64,000 nt of DNA from Taudactylus pleione (GCA_031769625.1 JAUIMM010000200.1:56132001-56196000), one strand, 5' to 3'. Positions 18,445 to 30,894 are shown, numbered from the stretch's first letter. Notes: generated from the letters alone by a model not told the origin. Numbers and translations: made by a program.

Positions 18445-19043
18445 GGCCCTGATTCAGAGCCGGTCGCTATTTGCGCTCGCTCGTCCAGAAAATAGGGGTG
18501 GCTATTCAAATGAAACGTTCGCTGTTTGCGGTCTGTTCACGCCTCTAGGTCTGAACGAGCGAACAAAACTTGCGGTCGTTTTTTGGGAAACTACGCCCCC
18601 TGGCCGCTCGCATTCCGACGTCATGTCTGCTATTTATTAGATTAATCGAGTACATCGAACAGGGTATGAACTGCTCGCTATTCTTGTGGTTGGTTTTTGC
18701 TACCACAATTTTGCGAGCAGTTCTGGCTAAAAAAAACCCAGTGACGTGGTCAATGACGCTGCTGTTTTAAATATGCACACCCATAAAACGCCCGTTTTGA
18801 CCTTTAAGCACGCCTGCGTTCTGATTTCCACTCCCCGTTTTCAAGCACCTTCCCCTGTTACCACCCACATACGCCTCATCCTGTCACTCAAATTAGCAGG
18901 CATTCGCTATTTTGCGAGCACATGAATTTCGGCCGCACTGACTGGTTCGCGCATGCGTATAACGATCCGTACGCATGCGCAGTTTGGCAAACATCGCTCG
19001 GAGCGAACGAGCTGCTGCTTACGAGTGGCTCTGAATGAGGGCC
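18445..19043 (+). mobile_element. Harbinger MITE, 599 bp (copy 1)
   Basis: Ends GGCCCTGATTCAGAG and inverted GGCCCTCATTCAGAG; flanks share AAGG. The right part (ACCCATAAAACGCCC, CACCTTCCCCTGTTACCACC, CTGTCACTCAAA, CGTACGCATGCGCAG) recurs in other Harbinger elements here. An almost full-length copy in opposite orientation lies at 56317-56914. No coding capacity. Confidence 0.85.
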
Positions 19044-19046
19044 AAG

Positions 19047-20083
19047 GTTGTCTCTGTCTCTGAAAGAAAAATTTTGGTTGTCAGAGGGAGTTTCTGGGTG
19101 CTCAGAAACGCCCCTGTTTGCCCTAGTGATACTAGAACCAAATTGAATGTGAAGGAAAAAGTAAATGTCACAACTGAAAACTCCACAAATAATGATTGTA
19201 GAAAAGAAATATTTAAAACTCCATTTATTAGAAATAATGCATATTTAAAGAAAATTTATCAACTTGGATTATCCCAGGTTTATGTGATTGCTTTACTCTT
19301 GCCCTACTATATAAATACCTATAGAATTCTGGTAATTAAATTTTTTGCAACTTAGCTGTATTTAGTAAGATATTTTAATACCGGTACACCAGGGGAATAA
19401 ATTACAACCCATGTATCAACGTATAGCACACACAATCAGTTTTCCTGGCAAGTTTCCTCTGTGAGGTATATCGCAGTACGCAGCCACTGAATAAAATATT
19501 ACAAAAAGAGGACAGCTAAAGATGATGTATTTGCATCTGGCAATTGTATCTATAGGATACAATCAGAAAATACAGCATGTTCTTGGCAACGTATCATAGA
19601 ATGTGTATCTACAGCTGACTATAAGAGACTTTATAAGGCAATAATGTCAAGCTCCGCACACTTAAAACCTCTTTCTTACCTCTCCAGTGCCTGTCCAGGC
19701 TGAGGTCTGCTTGCACTGCACATCATTCCAGGCTGGTGCTGAGGTCTACCTACACTGCTCCTGCCCGTCCGCTCAGTGTCCTGTCACTCTCTCTGCAGTC
19801 CCTTGCTCACAGCGTGTCACCCCAGCATGATGGGATACAAACTGCATGCCAGAGTTCCCTCCAGAACAACAGTATGGGTGCAGCCATGTTGGACTCTGTC
19901 GCTTGATGCTCTTCCTCCACTCAGAGCTCTTTTCCCAGACCAGCTGATCGCAGCATCCAATCCCTGGGGATCCTTCACTATAAATTCCGTTTCCTGACTG
20001 GCCCACATTGCCAGTACAATGTAGCTTCTTGCTGAAGTTACAGCTCTGTGCTGAGCTCCTAGGTACTCAGCATCTGAATGGCC
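19047..20083. other. No gene recognised
   Basis: AT-rich then mixed DNA. Short open frames only. Nothing recognisable. Confidence 0.5.
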
Positions 20084-20086
20084 CCA

Positions 20087-20624
20087 GGGCCTAATTCAGC
20101 AAGGAACGCACGGATGCAGATGCATGCACCCGTCCGCTGCGAGAATATGCTAATCAATGCAGCATTAGATGCAGACGCCAGGCCTAATATTAAGCTGCCC
20201 ATCTCCCTTTACTCAAAGCCTAATCAGCACGCAAGATAGTGTAAACATCAGTAACATCGAGAACCATCGGACCCATTAGCATAATAGTGGTTGACCTGAC
20301 CTGCTGCAGGATTTTGGCCGCCCCCTGTGTACAGCTTACAATATGGCTGTGTATGCCGCCACACTGCCTTAATTATACACACCCCTATAATGGTGTTATA
20401 GCGCCTGCGTTCGCCTGACCACCCCCCGTTACCACCCACAAACGGCACTTCCTTTCAATCAATTTCGGAAGGGTCTGTGTGCACACTGCGTGTTGTCTGC
20501 ATACCATAACCCGATCGCACTGGCTAGTTCGCGCACGTGCAGTGCGATGCTTACGACTGCACAGTTCAAAAATATCGGCCAAGTGCGTGCGTTCTCTCAT
20601 TCTCATTCCTTGCTGAATCGGCCC
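20087..20624 (+). mobile_element. Harbinger MITE, 538 bp
   Basis: Ends GGGCCTAATTCAGCAAGGAA and inverted GGGCCGATTCAGCAAGGAA; both flanks read CCAG. The right part has CACCCCCCGTTACCACCCAC and AAACGGCACTTCC, the same right-end module as the other Harbinger copies. Confidence 0.82.
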
Positions 20625-20734
20625 CCAGTCCATTATATCCAGTTCCAAGTATGGTATACAAGTCTCCAATACCATCTTGCACTCCAGTCTGGTTTTACCA
20701 CTGAGACTTGTTCTTAACTGCCTCCATCGGTTCC

Positions 20735-21060
20735 AGCTGATTCCTCAATCATCGGTCCCATCTGATACCTCCAATCATCGGTCTCATTCAATACTTCCAA
20801 TCATAGGTCCCATCCGATACCTCCAATCATCTGTCTCATTCAATACTTTCAAACATTGGTCTCATTCAATACCTCCAATCATCGGTTCCATCCGATACCT
20901 CCAATTATCAGTCTCATTCAATATCTTCAATCATCGATTCTATCTGTCATCTTCAAACATTGGTCCCATCCGATACATTCATCATCGATCCTAAACTGAT
21001 TCAGAAATGCAATTCATCATCATCATCATCATCGGTCTCAAATCATTCCAGGATCTCAAC
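20735..21060. repeat. Minisatellite (CCAATCATCGGTCTCATTC)
   Basis: About nine direct units of near 31 bp, CCAATCATCGGTCCCATC plus CGATACCT, decaying to the right into (CAT)n. Confidence 0.88.
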
Positions 21061-21577
21061 TCATCATCTTCAGTTTCAAACCAATTCAGAACTTCAATAC
21101 ATCTCATCGGTCTCCTACTGACTCAGAACTCTAGTTAATCACTATCGGACTCAAACCGATCCAGCTCTTCAGTTCAGCATCAACGGTCACTCCGGTCCTA
21201 CTCAACAATCCAGCATCAGCGGTCCCAACTTGTTTCTGCTCATTTATACAGTATCATCATCTCCAGTTCTCATTCATACTCACTGTTAAATAAAGACATT
21301 GTATTCCTGTCCTCGCCTTCAGGCCCATCATCCTCTACAGTTCCCCTAACTCCTCATATCAACATGAGGAAGTCTTGGCTCAAGCTTCCCAACTGCATCC
21401 ATGCCACCCAAGTCTCCACTTCAGCCTCCCACGCCTGTTCCGTCCAACTGCAACCCTCAGGAGTGACACATAATTGTGTAACCAGGGAACAAAAACATTG
21501 CAATGCCTCCCATGTCTACATGCCGGTTAGGTGGCAAAGTGATTCTACAGTATGATGTAGTATGTATGTAGTCCTAT

Positions 21578-21722
21578 AGATTGTAAGCTTGCAAGCAGGG
21601 CCCTCTTACCTCTATGTCTGTCTGTTATTACCCTGTTTTGTTCTATCAATGTTTCCAATTGTAAAGCGCAACGGAATATGCTGCGCTATATAAGAAACTG
21701 TTAATAAATAAATAAATAAATG
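21578..21722 (+). mobile_element. L2 LINE 3' tail fragment
   Basis: GATTGTAAGCTTGCAAGCAG, TGTCTGTCTGTTATTACCC, AATTGTAAAGCGCAACGGAA, GCGCTATATAAGAAACTG and (TAAA)n match the tail of the L2 at 54170-54318 closely. Only the 3' end is present. Confidence 0.85.
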
Positions 21723-22333
21723 TATGTTAGGGTAGCATAGACTTATGTAACTACAGTAGTCTGCCAACAACTGATGTAAAATCACAGCTACTGAGCACTC
21801 TACATACAGACACCGCCAGCCTTTATCGTATGCACATATATAAACAAGATTCCCTAAGTATTTTAATGCAATGTTAAAGTTGAAATCCTTCTGCTTGGCA
21901 ACATGGATGTATCACATGTTGCTGACATGTTCCTAGTAGTATAGTGACATGGCTGCTGCAGACAGTTCCTATTGTGGTATTTTATATAAGTAACTGTAAT
22001 GATGTGATAAAGAACACTGTACTGTATGTTGTACTTTAGTACTATGAACCAACAGGTCTGGTGAAAGGGTCAGTATCTACCTTAAAATGCTGCTATTACG
22101 ACAATAATTACTGAAAACCAGAATATAACACTATTCTGTCTGGTGACCTGGAATCCCCAAAATGAAGATCAGTATTATCTCTTGGGATATAGAAGAATAC
22201 AAAATATACAGCGAAATTGCTGTAGCAGAAAGTTGGCCAATTTAGAAGCTACAGTAGTAGGTGTAGAGAGATCCAATCTCTCAAACTTTCACTCATACTC
22301 GTAATCCCTCAGATTTAGGAACTCCACTGTTTA
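21723..22333. other. No gene recognised
   Basis: AT-rich unique-looking DNA without recognisable features. Confidence 0.5.
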
Positions 22334-22341
22334 CATTACAG

Positions 22342-22545
22342 CACAGGTTCTCAAACTCGGTCCTCAGGATCACAAACAGTACATTTTTTTCAGGTATCCT
22401 CACAGAATCACAGGTGAAATAATTAGCTCCACCTGTTGATCTTTTAAAATGTGTCAGTGAGTAATGACTACACCTGTGCATCTGCTAGGTGATCTGGAAA
22501 ACATGACCTGTGTGGGGTCCCGAGGACCAAGTTTGAGAACCACTG
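22342..22545. mobile_element. hAT MITE, 204 bp
   Basis: Ends CACAGGTTCTCAAACTCGGT and inverted CAGTGGTTCTCAAACTTGGT, followed inward by CCTCAGGATC / CCTCGGGACC. Flanks CATTACAG and TATTACTG match at 6 of 8. Confidence 0.82.
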
Positions 22546-22553
22546 TATTACTG

Positions 22554-24577
22554 TCACTGATCTGCTCTCCAATAAAATAAACATAATGTACAGGATACAG
22601 GCAGGCAACATTTAGCAGCTCTAAGGGATATACTGCACATAAGTTTAACCCAAAAACTGACTACAATCGTAGGTGTGTCAAAAAAAAACATTGTCAATGA
22701 AACAAAACAAACCTGGGTTTATTTAGCTGGCTCCAAACTAAGCCCTGAAAATTCTTTAGTAGTCACAGAAAATTACTGTATTAATTAGATAGCAAAAGTT
22801 CAGACTCTCTGTAAAAATATATACACAAATATACTATAACATGCCAGCAATGGGCTGGCTATATATTTAACAGATGGATGATGTAATCACCATTCATTTA
22901 AAGCACATTTAAACTGTTCCATTAAATTTTTTTTACAGTTAGGTACATTATCAGTCATGAGAGATTAAGGAGTCTATGTACTAATAATCACGGACCGGCC
23001 GAGATTATTACTTTTCTTTTAACAAAAAAGTAATCAGTAACATCAGGGGGCATTTATTGGGTGCACAATGATAGACAATCAGGAACTTTATTTTGTTCAT
23101 ATATTGGGTTTTTTTTTACAAATATTGAAAGATAGAATATACAGTACAGTATTTTTGCTTTGTTTTTACTCAGATATTCTGAAATGTAAGGGAACATGTT
23201 GAAGTAAGCTGGTTAAGACTGGGCTCAAGAGATGGATTGTGTCAAAACAGTGCCCTAGGGGTGCAATGAGGGCCACAGTGACACAAACCTCTCAGCAAGG
23301 GAAAATGTCAGTTTCAGTAAATCTTCACAATCCCAGTTGTGTTTGTCTGGCTTGACCACTGGTCTGTAACATTGATCTTAGCAGAGTAGTCTGGACTTTG
23401 TGAACTGAATCTTCTCCATTGCAAAGTTTCAAGTGACAAAAATGTAAATGTCCTAAATTGACAACATTTAGGGCTCTCCATCACCTACAGGAATATATCT
23501 GGCTTCATCATCAGCCATCCAACATTATTATTATTCTTAAATGCAAATGCAAAATATCAGATGCTTGCCACATGTTAAAGGGAAAAGTCCACTTTAGAGA
23601 ACTCTTGGGCACTTAAATGGGCAAGTGGACCCAAAGAGTCTATTATGTTAGATACTATCACTAATAGAGCGAGTCTAATACTTACCTTAACTGCAGTATC
23701 TTACACCTAGGAGGCCTGGCATATGCAGGCTTGGGTCTATAACCAACCCCCACTAGTACATCATACTGCTGACATCAGTAGAAGACTCAAACCTGACCTG
23801 ACAATGTTAGGTTTATGGTATGTTGGTTTGGGGCAGTCATAGAAAGACTATATATTCCAGGCCCCCAGAAGGTGGAGATGCTGCAGTAAATAAGTGCTAG
23901 ATAGACTGTAATAGAAAGTGTATCTGCTATCTAGCAAACCCATAGTTCTAATGCTGCAGACTCAATAAAACATATACTTGACTTTGGAGGACATGGATTA
24001 GTATGGGATGGGTGGCTGACTCTGTTCCTACAATTACTGGACTGTGCTAATACAATGAGAAATGCTCTAAGGCAGGAAATTCCTGCTACTGTAGTGTATT
24101 GCAGCTTAAGTTCTCATTAATTTTCATAAAATATATCTACTGATGTATTATATATCAGGGTGTACTACAATCCCATAAGTACTCCAGCTGTGAACCTCAA
24201 AAGGTGGTTCCACATCATCAATCACATTCTGCCTGGTTGCATGGTGCTCACACACATTTAATGACGTTTAGTAACTGAGCGGTTGCTCTGACAACGTACA
24301 CTAAGTGAAGATGTACTACAAAAGCACTAGAAAATGAAGACATTAAGCAATTAACGTTTCCAAACCTATGAAACAAAAGAACTCTAGCTGCTTTATAAAT
24401 GTCAAGTGGTAGATTAAAAGCCTTTCACGCTTTTAGCAGTCCACTCCTTTATTTATTAAATAATATCTTGCTATGTATATCTCTCACATACAAAGTGCCC
24501 ATGAACATATCCAGTCTCGTGCGTTTTTTCTTTTCTTTAGAATTCTTTTGATCATTAATATTAAATGAACTCCAATT
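22554..24577. other. No gene recognised; longest stretch without identified repeats
   Basis: About 2 kb of AT-rich DNA with only short open frames. No splice-bordered conserved exon, repeat unit or terminal repeat was recognised. It may be ordinary intergenic or intronic host DNA. Confidence 0.5.
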
Positions 24578-24838
24578 CACATAAGTGTTTTATTTCTGTC
24601 CATAGTCTGTAATTTGTGTGCAATGTTGTATTCCACCAGTATAAACTTCCAGACTGAGATTACACTTAATTATTGGCCTGATTATCCAGGAGCCGAAAAT
24701 GATTTTTCATTGAATTTTAGAATCAACTGAAGCCTTTACTGTAGCTCATCTTTAGTGTAATCCCCAATCTGGAAGTGTACATTGGTGGAATACAGCACAC
24801 AGATTACAGTCTATGGGCAGACATATAACACTTATGTG
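24578..24838. repeat. Imperfect inverted repeat (MITE-like), 261 bp
   Basis: CACATAAGTGTTTTATTTCT and the inverted ATAACACTTATGTG close it. Inside, CCATAGTCTGTAATTTGTGT pairs with ACAGATTACAGTCTATGG-like sequence, and TTCCAGACTGAGATTACACT with AGTGTAATCCCCAATCTGGA. No target duplication could be assigned. Confidence 0.75.
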
Positions 24839-24839
24839 A

Positions 24840-25662
24840 GGGCTCTATTTATTAACATTATTTTTACTAAAATAAAGTGAAAAAGGGTGTTTTCACACCC
24901 TTTTCACATTATTTTAGTTTCACCTGTAGTTATTACAGGGCAATTGGAGTAGAATTAGTAAAATTCTACTCCAACCCCTAGGTATCACTTATTTTTAGTA
25001 AAGCAGATCTCATTTCCCATAATTGTAATGGGAAATGTGATCCGACCAGAGTTACTAAAAATAAATTGTAAAAAAATACCGGGGGAAGCCCTGTGATAAT
25101 AACGCCACCTGGAGGTGGCGTTATCCAGGGTCTCCCCCGGTTACCGGGCTCTCACTCTGCTCTAACGGGGAGAGCAGAGGAGGGAGCCGGTACCAGTAAT
25201 CAGCTGTGTGGTCTAAACGACCGCAAGCTGATTGCTGTAAAAAAAAGAAAAAAAAATTGAAACATCTTTTTACTTACCTGAATCCAGGGACCGGTGATCG
25301 GGCCTCCGGTGATGGCTCCTCTCCGGTCAGCTGGTCTCCCACAGTGCACTGCTGCCCGGTCATCAGGTGATCGGGTCCCAGTGCAGTATGGGAGATCACC
25401 TGATTGGGAAGCCCGGAGAAGATCACCGGAGGCCAGGAGGATGCAGGTAAGTGTAATGAAGGGAGGGGGGGTCGCGGGGGTCCACGATCGTGGGGGGTGG
25501 GGCTTAGCGTCGGTGGGGGGTAGTAGCGACGGTGGGTCGGCGCATGCGCGGGCTCTTAGTCATGGTATTTTTTCCGAAAATACCGCGACTAGAGTGCGGA
25601 TGGGATCCGCAGGGACAGAGCTTTATCGCAAGCTCTGTCCCTGCAAGGGATTTATAGTAAAT
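24840..25662. repeat. Hairpin-rich repeat segment
   Basis: Several separate foldbacks lie in a row: 24866-24918 (AAGTGAAAAAGGGTG and CACCCTTTTCACATT), about 25095-25125 (ATAACGCCACCT / AGGTGGCGTTAT), 25290-25440 (GGGCCTCCGGTGAT / ATCACCGGAGGCC) and 25610-25645 (CAGGGACAGAGCTT / AAGCTCTGTCCCTG). It starts GGGCTCTATTTATTAAC. The right boundary is placed where the next element begins. Probably a non-autonomous DNA element. Confidence 0.6.
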
Positions 25663-26256
25663 TAGGGATGTGCGCCGGACCATTTTTGCCAGATTTGGAT
25701 TTGGTTCTAATTCGTCGTCCGGCTTTGGATTTGGATTTGCCAAACTGCGATGACTGGCTTTGGATTTGGATTTTTTTACAAAAATTGACAAAAAAAGCCC
25801 AAATCACATAAATTGGTCTTTTTTTTCTTCCTAGAGTATTATTAACCTCAATAACATTAATTTCCAGTCAATTTAGACCACATCACAGCTTATAATATTG
25901 TTTTCAACATTATTGGCCAAAGGTTGCAGTGAGCTGACTGGTTACTAAGTGACAAAGCAGCGGCACAACGACACAGACACCACAGTATAAAGCACATCTA
26001 TGACACATTGCCACACAGCAGTGGCAGAAATGAAAAGTAGTGCACCCACCCAGTGGGGTACGGCCAGCAGAGTCACAGTACTTGTTTACATAGTGGGCTA
26101 CGGCCCAAGGAGTCACAGTGCACAATCTTATTCACATTACACCGCACATAGGGCCTGATTCACATTACACCATAAAGTAGTGTCTCTTATTTATGTTACG
26201 ACACACAGTAGTGCCCCTTTTACACAATGCCCACAGTAGTGACCCTTTTACACAGC
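25663..26256. mobile_element. Non-autonomous hAT, one end only (same family as 49843)
   Basis: It begins TAGGGATGTGCGCCGGACCA and carries TTTGGATTTGGATTTG subterminal repeats. It matches 49843-50450 closely up to about 26256, then diverges in the CCCCTTTTACACA repeat. The other terminus is missing. Confidence 0.75.
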
Positions 26257-26430
26257 CAGCCAGTGCACTATTTGCAGACTCTCTCTGTGTTTGCATAATT
26301 TTCTTTTGGGTTACCTCCCATGGTTTTGGAAGGTTAATGTTAGTGTGCGTTTGTGTAGAGCTTTAGAATAGGGGTGAGGCAAGGGCACTTAAAATTTTTT
26401 AGTAACCAGTCAGTGACTGCACACATAGAA
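26257..26430. other. Spacer, nothing recognised
   Basis: Short unassigned segment between two elements. Confidence 0.5.
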
Positions 26431-27117
26431 GCTGATTCTAAGTTGGGAGCAAAGAAAAAATCAGCCAGTAACTTTGCACCTTGGTAAACCATGCTGCACT
26501 GCAGGTGGCACAGACGGAAAATGGGATTCAGTATGAGGTACCGCCGGCCGCATGGTCCAGCAGTGAAAATCACGATCGTCGAAAGGTAAGTATTGACTAA
26601 CCTATTCTACCCCCTAACCCTCCCTTTCCCTAACCTCCCCCCCAAGTGCCTAACCCTAATCCCCCCTCTAAGTGCCTAAACCTAACCCCCCCTTCCCCAC
26701 CGCCTAAACCTAAGTCCCCCGGGGGGGTGGCTAACCCTAACCTCCCCTCGGGGGTGCCTAACCCTCCCTTCCCCTAGCCTAAATCTAACCTCCCTGGGGG
26801 GGTGCCTAACTCTAAGTCCCCCCCGAGAACCCTAAACCTAACCCTCCCCCCCGCGGCTGTCCGCGCCCGGCACCCGGCTTACCTTCGGTCGGTAAGCCAG
26901 GTGTCGGGTTCCCGGCATAGGGAAAATGACAGCCGTCGGGATTTCGACGCCTGTTATTTAACCCTTGTCAGGATTAGACAGTCAGGAAGCCAACGGTCGG
27001 GATTCCGTCCATCGGCTTCCCCGGAAAATGTACAGATTGAATTCGATGTTTAGAGGGTTGTGTCCAAATTCAGGTGCAAAAAGTTACTCCCAAGTTTGCT
27101 CCCAACTCAGAATCAGC
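26431..27117. mobile_element. MITE, 687 bp, with telomere-like CCTAACCC tracts
   Basis: The left end GCTGATTCTAAGTTGGGAGC and the inverted right end GCTGATTCTGAGTTGGGAGC match, and GTAACTTTGCACC / GCAAAAAGTTACTCC extend the pairing. The middle (about 26605-26860) is a degenerate array of CCTAACCCTAACCTCCCC. A GTCGGGATTTCGACGCCTGT segment follows. A related, interrupted copy lies at 56265-57205. Target duplication unclear. Confidence 0.75.
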
Positions 27118-27541
27118 TCAAAATATTTAGCATTTATAATACTTATCGATAAATTAGCAACAGTGTTTTTTGCATGAAATTTGAGATGCACACAAGCTAT
27201 TTAAAAGGAGGGAGGGAGGACAGAGATACCATGGCACTTAAGGGGAAACAGATATTGGAGATAAAGGAACAGAATAAAAACAAAGGGCATTGTTAAACAA
27301 TTCTCCAGATATAGGTGCATTTTGGTTTGACAAAGCAGGTAAAAACAAAAACAGCAGGCTGATAATTAATGACACTTATCAATAAGCAGAAGCTAGAAGC
27401 CCCTGCTGGATCTCATAACAGGTTCTCCTGAAGACTGTGTAATTCACAACTTTGGATTAAAAAGAGAGCCAAAACATTAATAATGGGGAAGTGTCAGCAC
27501 TCTCTACAATTACAAACAACTGGCAGATAATCTGTATTAAA
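27118..27541. other. No gene recognised
   Basis: AT-rich DNA; no motif recognised. Confidence 0.5.
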
Positions 27542-28249
27542 CATAGGCGAAACTAGAGAGCTGGTAATGGGTGGTCCCAGTTTTAGCACCATGTCAGATA
27601 TTAGAAAAAAATACCAGTGGCGTCCTTCCTCATGGTGTCACCCGGTGTAGGGAGGTATGTTGGGCTACGCATCTCTCAGCCCCATTCCCCCAGCCACAGT
27701 GTGTGTCTCTCAACCCCATTCCCCCAGCCCCAGTGTGTGTCTCTCAACCCCATTCCCCCAGCCCCAGTGTGTGTCTCTAAGCCCCATTCCCCCAGCCACA
27801 GTGTGCATCAGCGTCATTCCCCAGCCCGTGTCACCCCAGCCCTGTGTTAACTCCAAACCCCCCAGCCCTTTGCAGTCATCTCCAACCTCCCCCCAGCCCC
27901 CTGTGCAGTCAGCTCCAATCCCCCACAGCCCTGTGCAGTCAGCTCCAACCATACCCCCCAGCCTACTGTGCAGTAAGCTCCAATCCCCCCTCTCCCCTCA
28001 GCCCTGTGCAGTTAGCTCCAATCCCCCCTCCCCCCTTCAGCACTGTGCACAGCCCCAATACCCCCCCACCCCCTCCCTGCAGTCGCCGCCAGCACTTACC
28101 TGCTGCTCTTTTGCTTTGCTGCTTGTGGGAAGAGCTGCTGCTGGGCATGCACAGCAGCTCTCCCGGTGGACATTTTTATTTTTTTTAAAGCAAACTGGGC
28201 TAATGGGTGGTCCTGTGCACCCCCAGACCACCCCCTAGTTTTGCCTATG
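27542..28249. mobile_element. hAT-type non-autonomous element, 708 bp
   Basis: Ends CATAGGCGAAACTAGAGAG and inverted CATAGGCAAAACTAGGGGG; flanks GTATTAAA and GTTTTAAA match at 7 of 8. Interior 27680-28070 is a minisatellite of CCCCATTCCCCCAGCCCCAG plus TGTGTGTCTCTCAA units. Right part has GCTGCTGGGCATGCACAGCAGC hairpin-like sequence. No coding capacity. Confidence 0.82.
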
Positions 28250-28443
28250 GTTTTAAACAAAACACACATATAAATGTGCTGTGCTTTATCTAGTAGTCTG
28301 ATTTGTGGTCATTCAGAGCCTGGAGAAAGCCAGTCACAATCACACAGAAGCAGGGAGAGGATGAGGGCCAATAGAGAAAGTCTGGGGGCAGGGCCGCACA
28401 TGTGCCCAGCATAATGCAACAGACGATGCACTGCCCGTTCAAG

Positions 28444-28776
28444 CTGGGGCACCGAGAAGGGGGGAGCGGGTACAATTTACCCAGGCCCGGGGCTTCCAGA
28501 GGTCCGGCACGGCCCCCCCCATCCCTCCCTCACAGTAGCCCAGCACACAGCTGTGGCTGCTACTTAGCAGCCGCATGCAAACTCCTATGCCTGAGGGGGG
28601 GCTATCACACTGATCGCGCCTCCCCTGGCTTGCGCCGGGCTGAGGGACTGAGGAGCTCACAGCACCTCCTCCCCAGTTTGTGTTGGTTTTTTTTCTCAAG
28701 GGGGTGTGGTCACGCCTGCCTTGATTAGGCCACGCCCCCTCTTTACCTGGGCCCGGTGGCGCTCTCTACGCCCCTG
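28444..28776. mobile_element. hAT-type MITE, 333 bp
   Basis: Left CTGGGGCACCGAG and inverted right CAGGGGCGTAGAG; inner pairs TTTACCCAGGCCCGG and CCGGGCCCAGGTAAA. Flanks CGTTCAAG and CATGCAAG match at 6 of 8. The ends resemble those at 16934. Confidence 0.65.
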
Positions 28777-28784
28777 CATGCAAG

Positions 28785-29225
28785 GCATCTGCCACACAGA
28801 GCCTGTCCCAGCCTTCCCCAGCTCAGTGGGCCACATACAAACTGCAGAGAGACAGAAGAAACAGGGCAGGGTCGCATTTGCCTAGCAAGCCACATACAGT
28901 ACAGTGGGCTGTAATAGGCTCACACCTACTTTAGACTGTAAACTCCACGGTGACTAATGTGAGTATTTAAACATTTGCTTTTCTCTATAAAATGTTTATT
29001 ATGGTATATCATATATATTATATATATATATATATAAATATAATAAATGTTATAAATAAAGGTAAATAATAATAAGGCAGTTATATTAAGATAATTTACA
29101 CTCATTGTGTCTGGATTGTTTTAGAAAAACATATGTGACTGTGGCTGTGACTAGTAGTGTGAGCTGTGACTAAGCAGTGGCCTCCAACTATTTTCATCTT
29201 CATTTCCCCATTCTAGGCACACTTA
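28785..29225. other. No gene recognised
   Basis: Mixed DNA with a TA microsatellite near 29010-29040. Nothing else recognised. Confidence 0.5.
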
Positions 29226-30063
29226 TGGCCTGATTCAGACCCGGACGCTAAGCCGCGATCGCTCGCTGCCAAAAGGGGCTGGGTATGCAAATTCCGCGAT
29301 CGCACTGTGTGGCGTAAGGACGCCCTCTATGTCTTATAGAGCGACGGCAGTGAGCGAACGCAGGTGTCTAAAGACGCCCACTTTCCTTTCTTAACACACG
29401 TCATCTACAGGAAGTGTGTGATTAATCAGAACCATAGAGAGCCATTGGAGCTGCACGCAGCGCTTCAGATAGCCCCTACCCCACCGCAAGCACTGCGATC
29501 ACTGCAGGCTGAAATACAACCAAATGACGTGTACAATTGTAAGAGGTAGTGCGGTGCAGTGCCTGCTGCCGTGCAGGTGTACGTCTGTTCCTTACCTTGT
29601 GTCGCACCCTCTCACCTTCAGGCTGTGTGTTGAACAGACGGTCCTGGAACTCCCAAATAGAACACGGACACGATGACCTAGGGGGAAGGAGACGAGGTGA
29701 GTACCGTCCTTCCTCACGCCAACCGACGCGCCCTACCGAACCGAGGGATAAATTCAGGTTTTAAGTGAAGATCATCATTGGCACTTTTGGCCTCAGATCC
29801 CGAATTTTCACCTATCGGTACTCACGCACCAGATGAAAATCCGTCCTTGCACCGGGTTGCAAGGTTCACCATCCGCCCAGAAAGAAGGAAGGATAGGTAG
29901 TGACAGACAAACAGGGAGAGACAGTACACACAGATATTTCTCACCGTGTCCACTCCTGCTCTTCGTCAGCTCACTCGCCTACAGGTACCTGTAAGGAGAT
30001 ACACAACACAGCCGTGCAGGGCCTAAACCTATGTCACGCAACTACACATACTAAAATGACATA

Positions 30064-30608
30064 GGGCCTGATTCAGACCCACTCGCGAGCGGCTGTCCGC
30101 TCGCAAGTGGGTCGATGGTGTGCACTGCGCATGTGCACGATGGAGGGAGCTCTGTCGTGCGCATGCGCGAGACGAGCGAAGGACTTTCCTTCGCTCGTTG
30201 TGTCTGATCAAAGGGGGCGTGCTGTCGATGTTGATTGACAGCACGCCCCCTTTGGTGGGCGTGCCGGGGGCGTGCCTCCCAGACGGGGGCGTTCCCAAGG
30301 AAACGTCTACCGTCAGAAGCCGGCCCCACTGACATCACTAGTGATATCAGTGGGAGTGATTTTGGCTCTGATAGAGCCAAAATCACTCCGGGCCTTGCGG
30401 TTGAGAAACTCAACCGCAGGCTTTGGCTCGCAGTGGCGATGGTCGCGATGGTCAAGACCATCGCGACCATCATCCTGCACGCTCGTATATGCTGTGGGTG
30501 GTGACCCACAGCTATACGAGCGTCCAGGAGGACGCTCCATAATTATGGAGGTGGGCCCTGATTCAGAGCGAGCGCTCTGGCCAGAGCATCCGGCTCTGAA
30601 TCAGGGCC
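30064..30608. mobile_element. Nested Harbinger-type MITE made of successive hairpins
   Basis: Ends GGGCCTGATTCAGACCCAC and inverted GGCCCTGATTCAGAGCC; flanks share TAG. Inside are separate perfect or near-perfect foldbacks: CAAAGGGGGCGTGCTGTC with its complement (about 30207-30252), GGAGTGATTTTGGCTCT (30352-30388), TGCGGTTGAG (30398-30420), GATGGTCGCGATGGTC (30438-30472) and ACGCTCGTATA...ACCCACAGC (about 30479-30525). No coding capacity. Confidence 0.8.
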
Positions 30609-30894
30609 TTAGCCCTCAACCTACAGTGTGTGTAGTGCGACATGTATAACAATAACTGAAGTTTTACCCTGCACAGAACACCAAACACAGACTATAAGTA
30701 TACAAGAGCAAAACACGGGGCTGTCCCTTTAAATGCCTGCTTCCTACCTATCCAGAGCTGGCCAGCTCCTCTTCTCAGTGACTGGGGAAAACACTACCTT
30801 ATTGGTGGGAGCCGTACAGCTCTCCACCACTGCTCACACCTGTAATCATCTATGCGGGGCTACCTTTCTATATGAGTGGCACACCTAATGGGCT

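Noticed and set aside
26605..26860. True telomere or chromosome fusion point
   Set aside because: Units are degenerate and bounded by MITE ends on both sides.
30556..30608. Separate tiny Harbinger element with two GGCCCTGATTCAGAG ends
   Set aside because: Better read as a foldback of the right end of 30064-30608; no own flank duplication.
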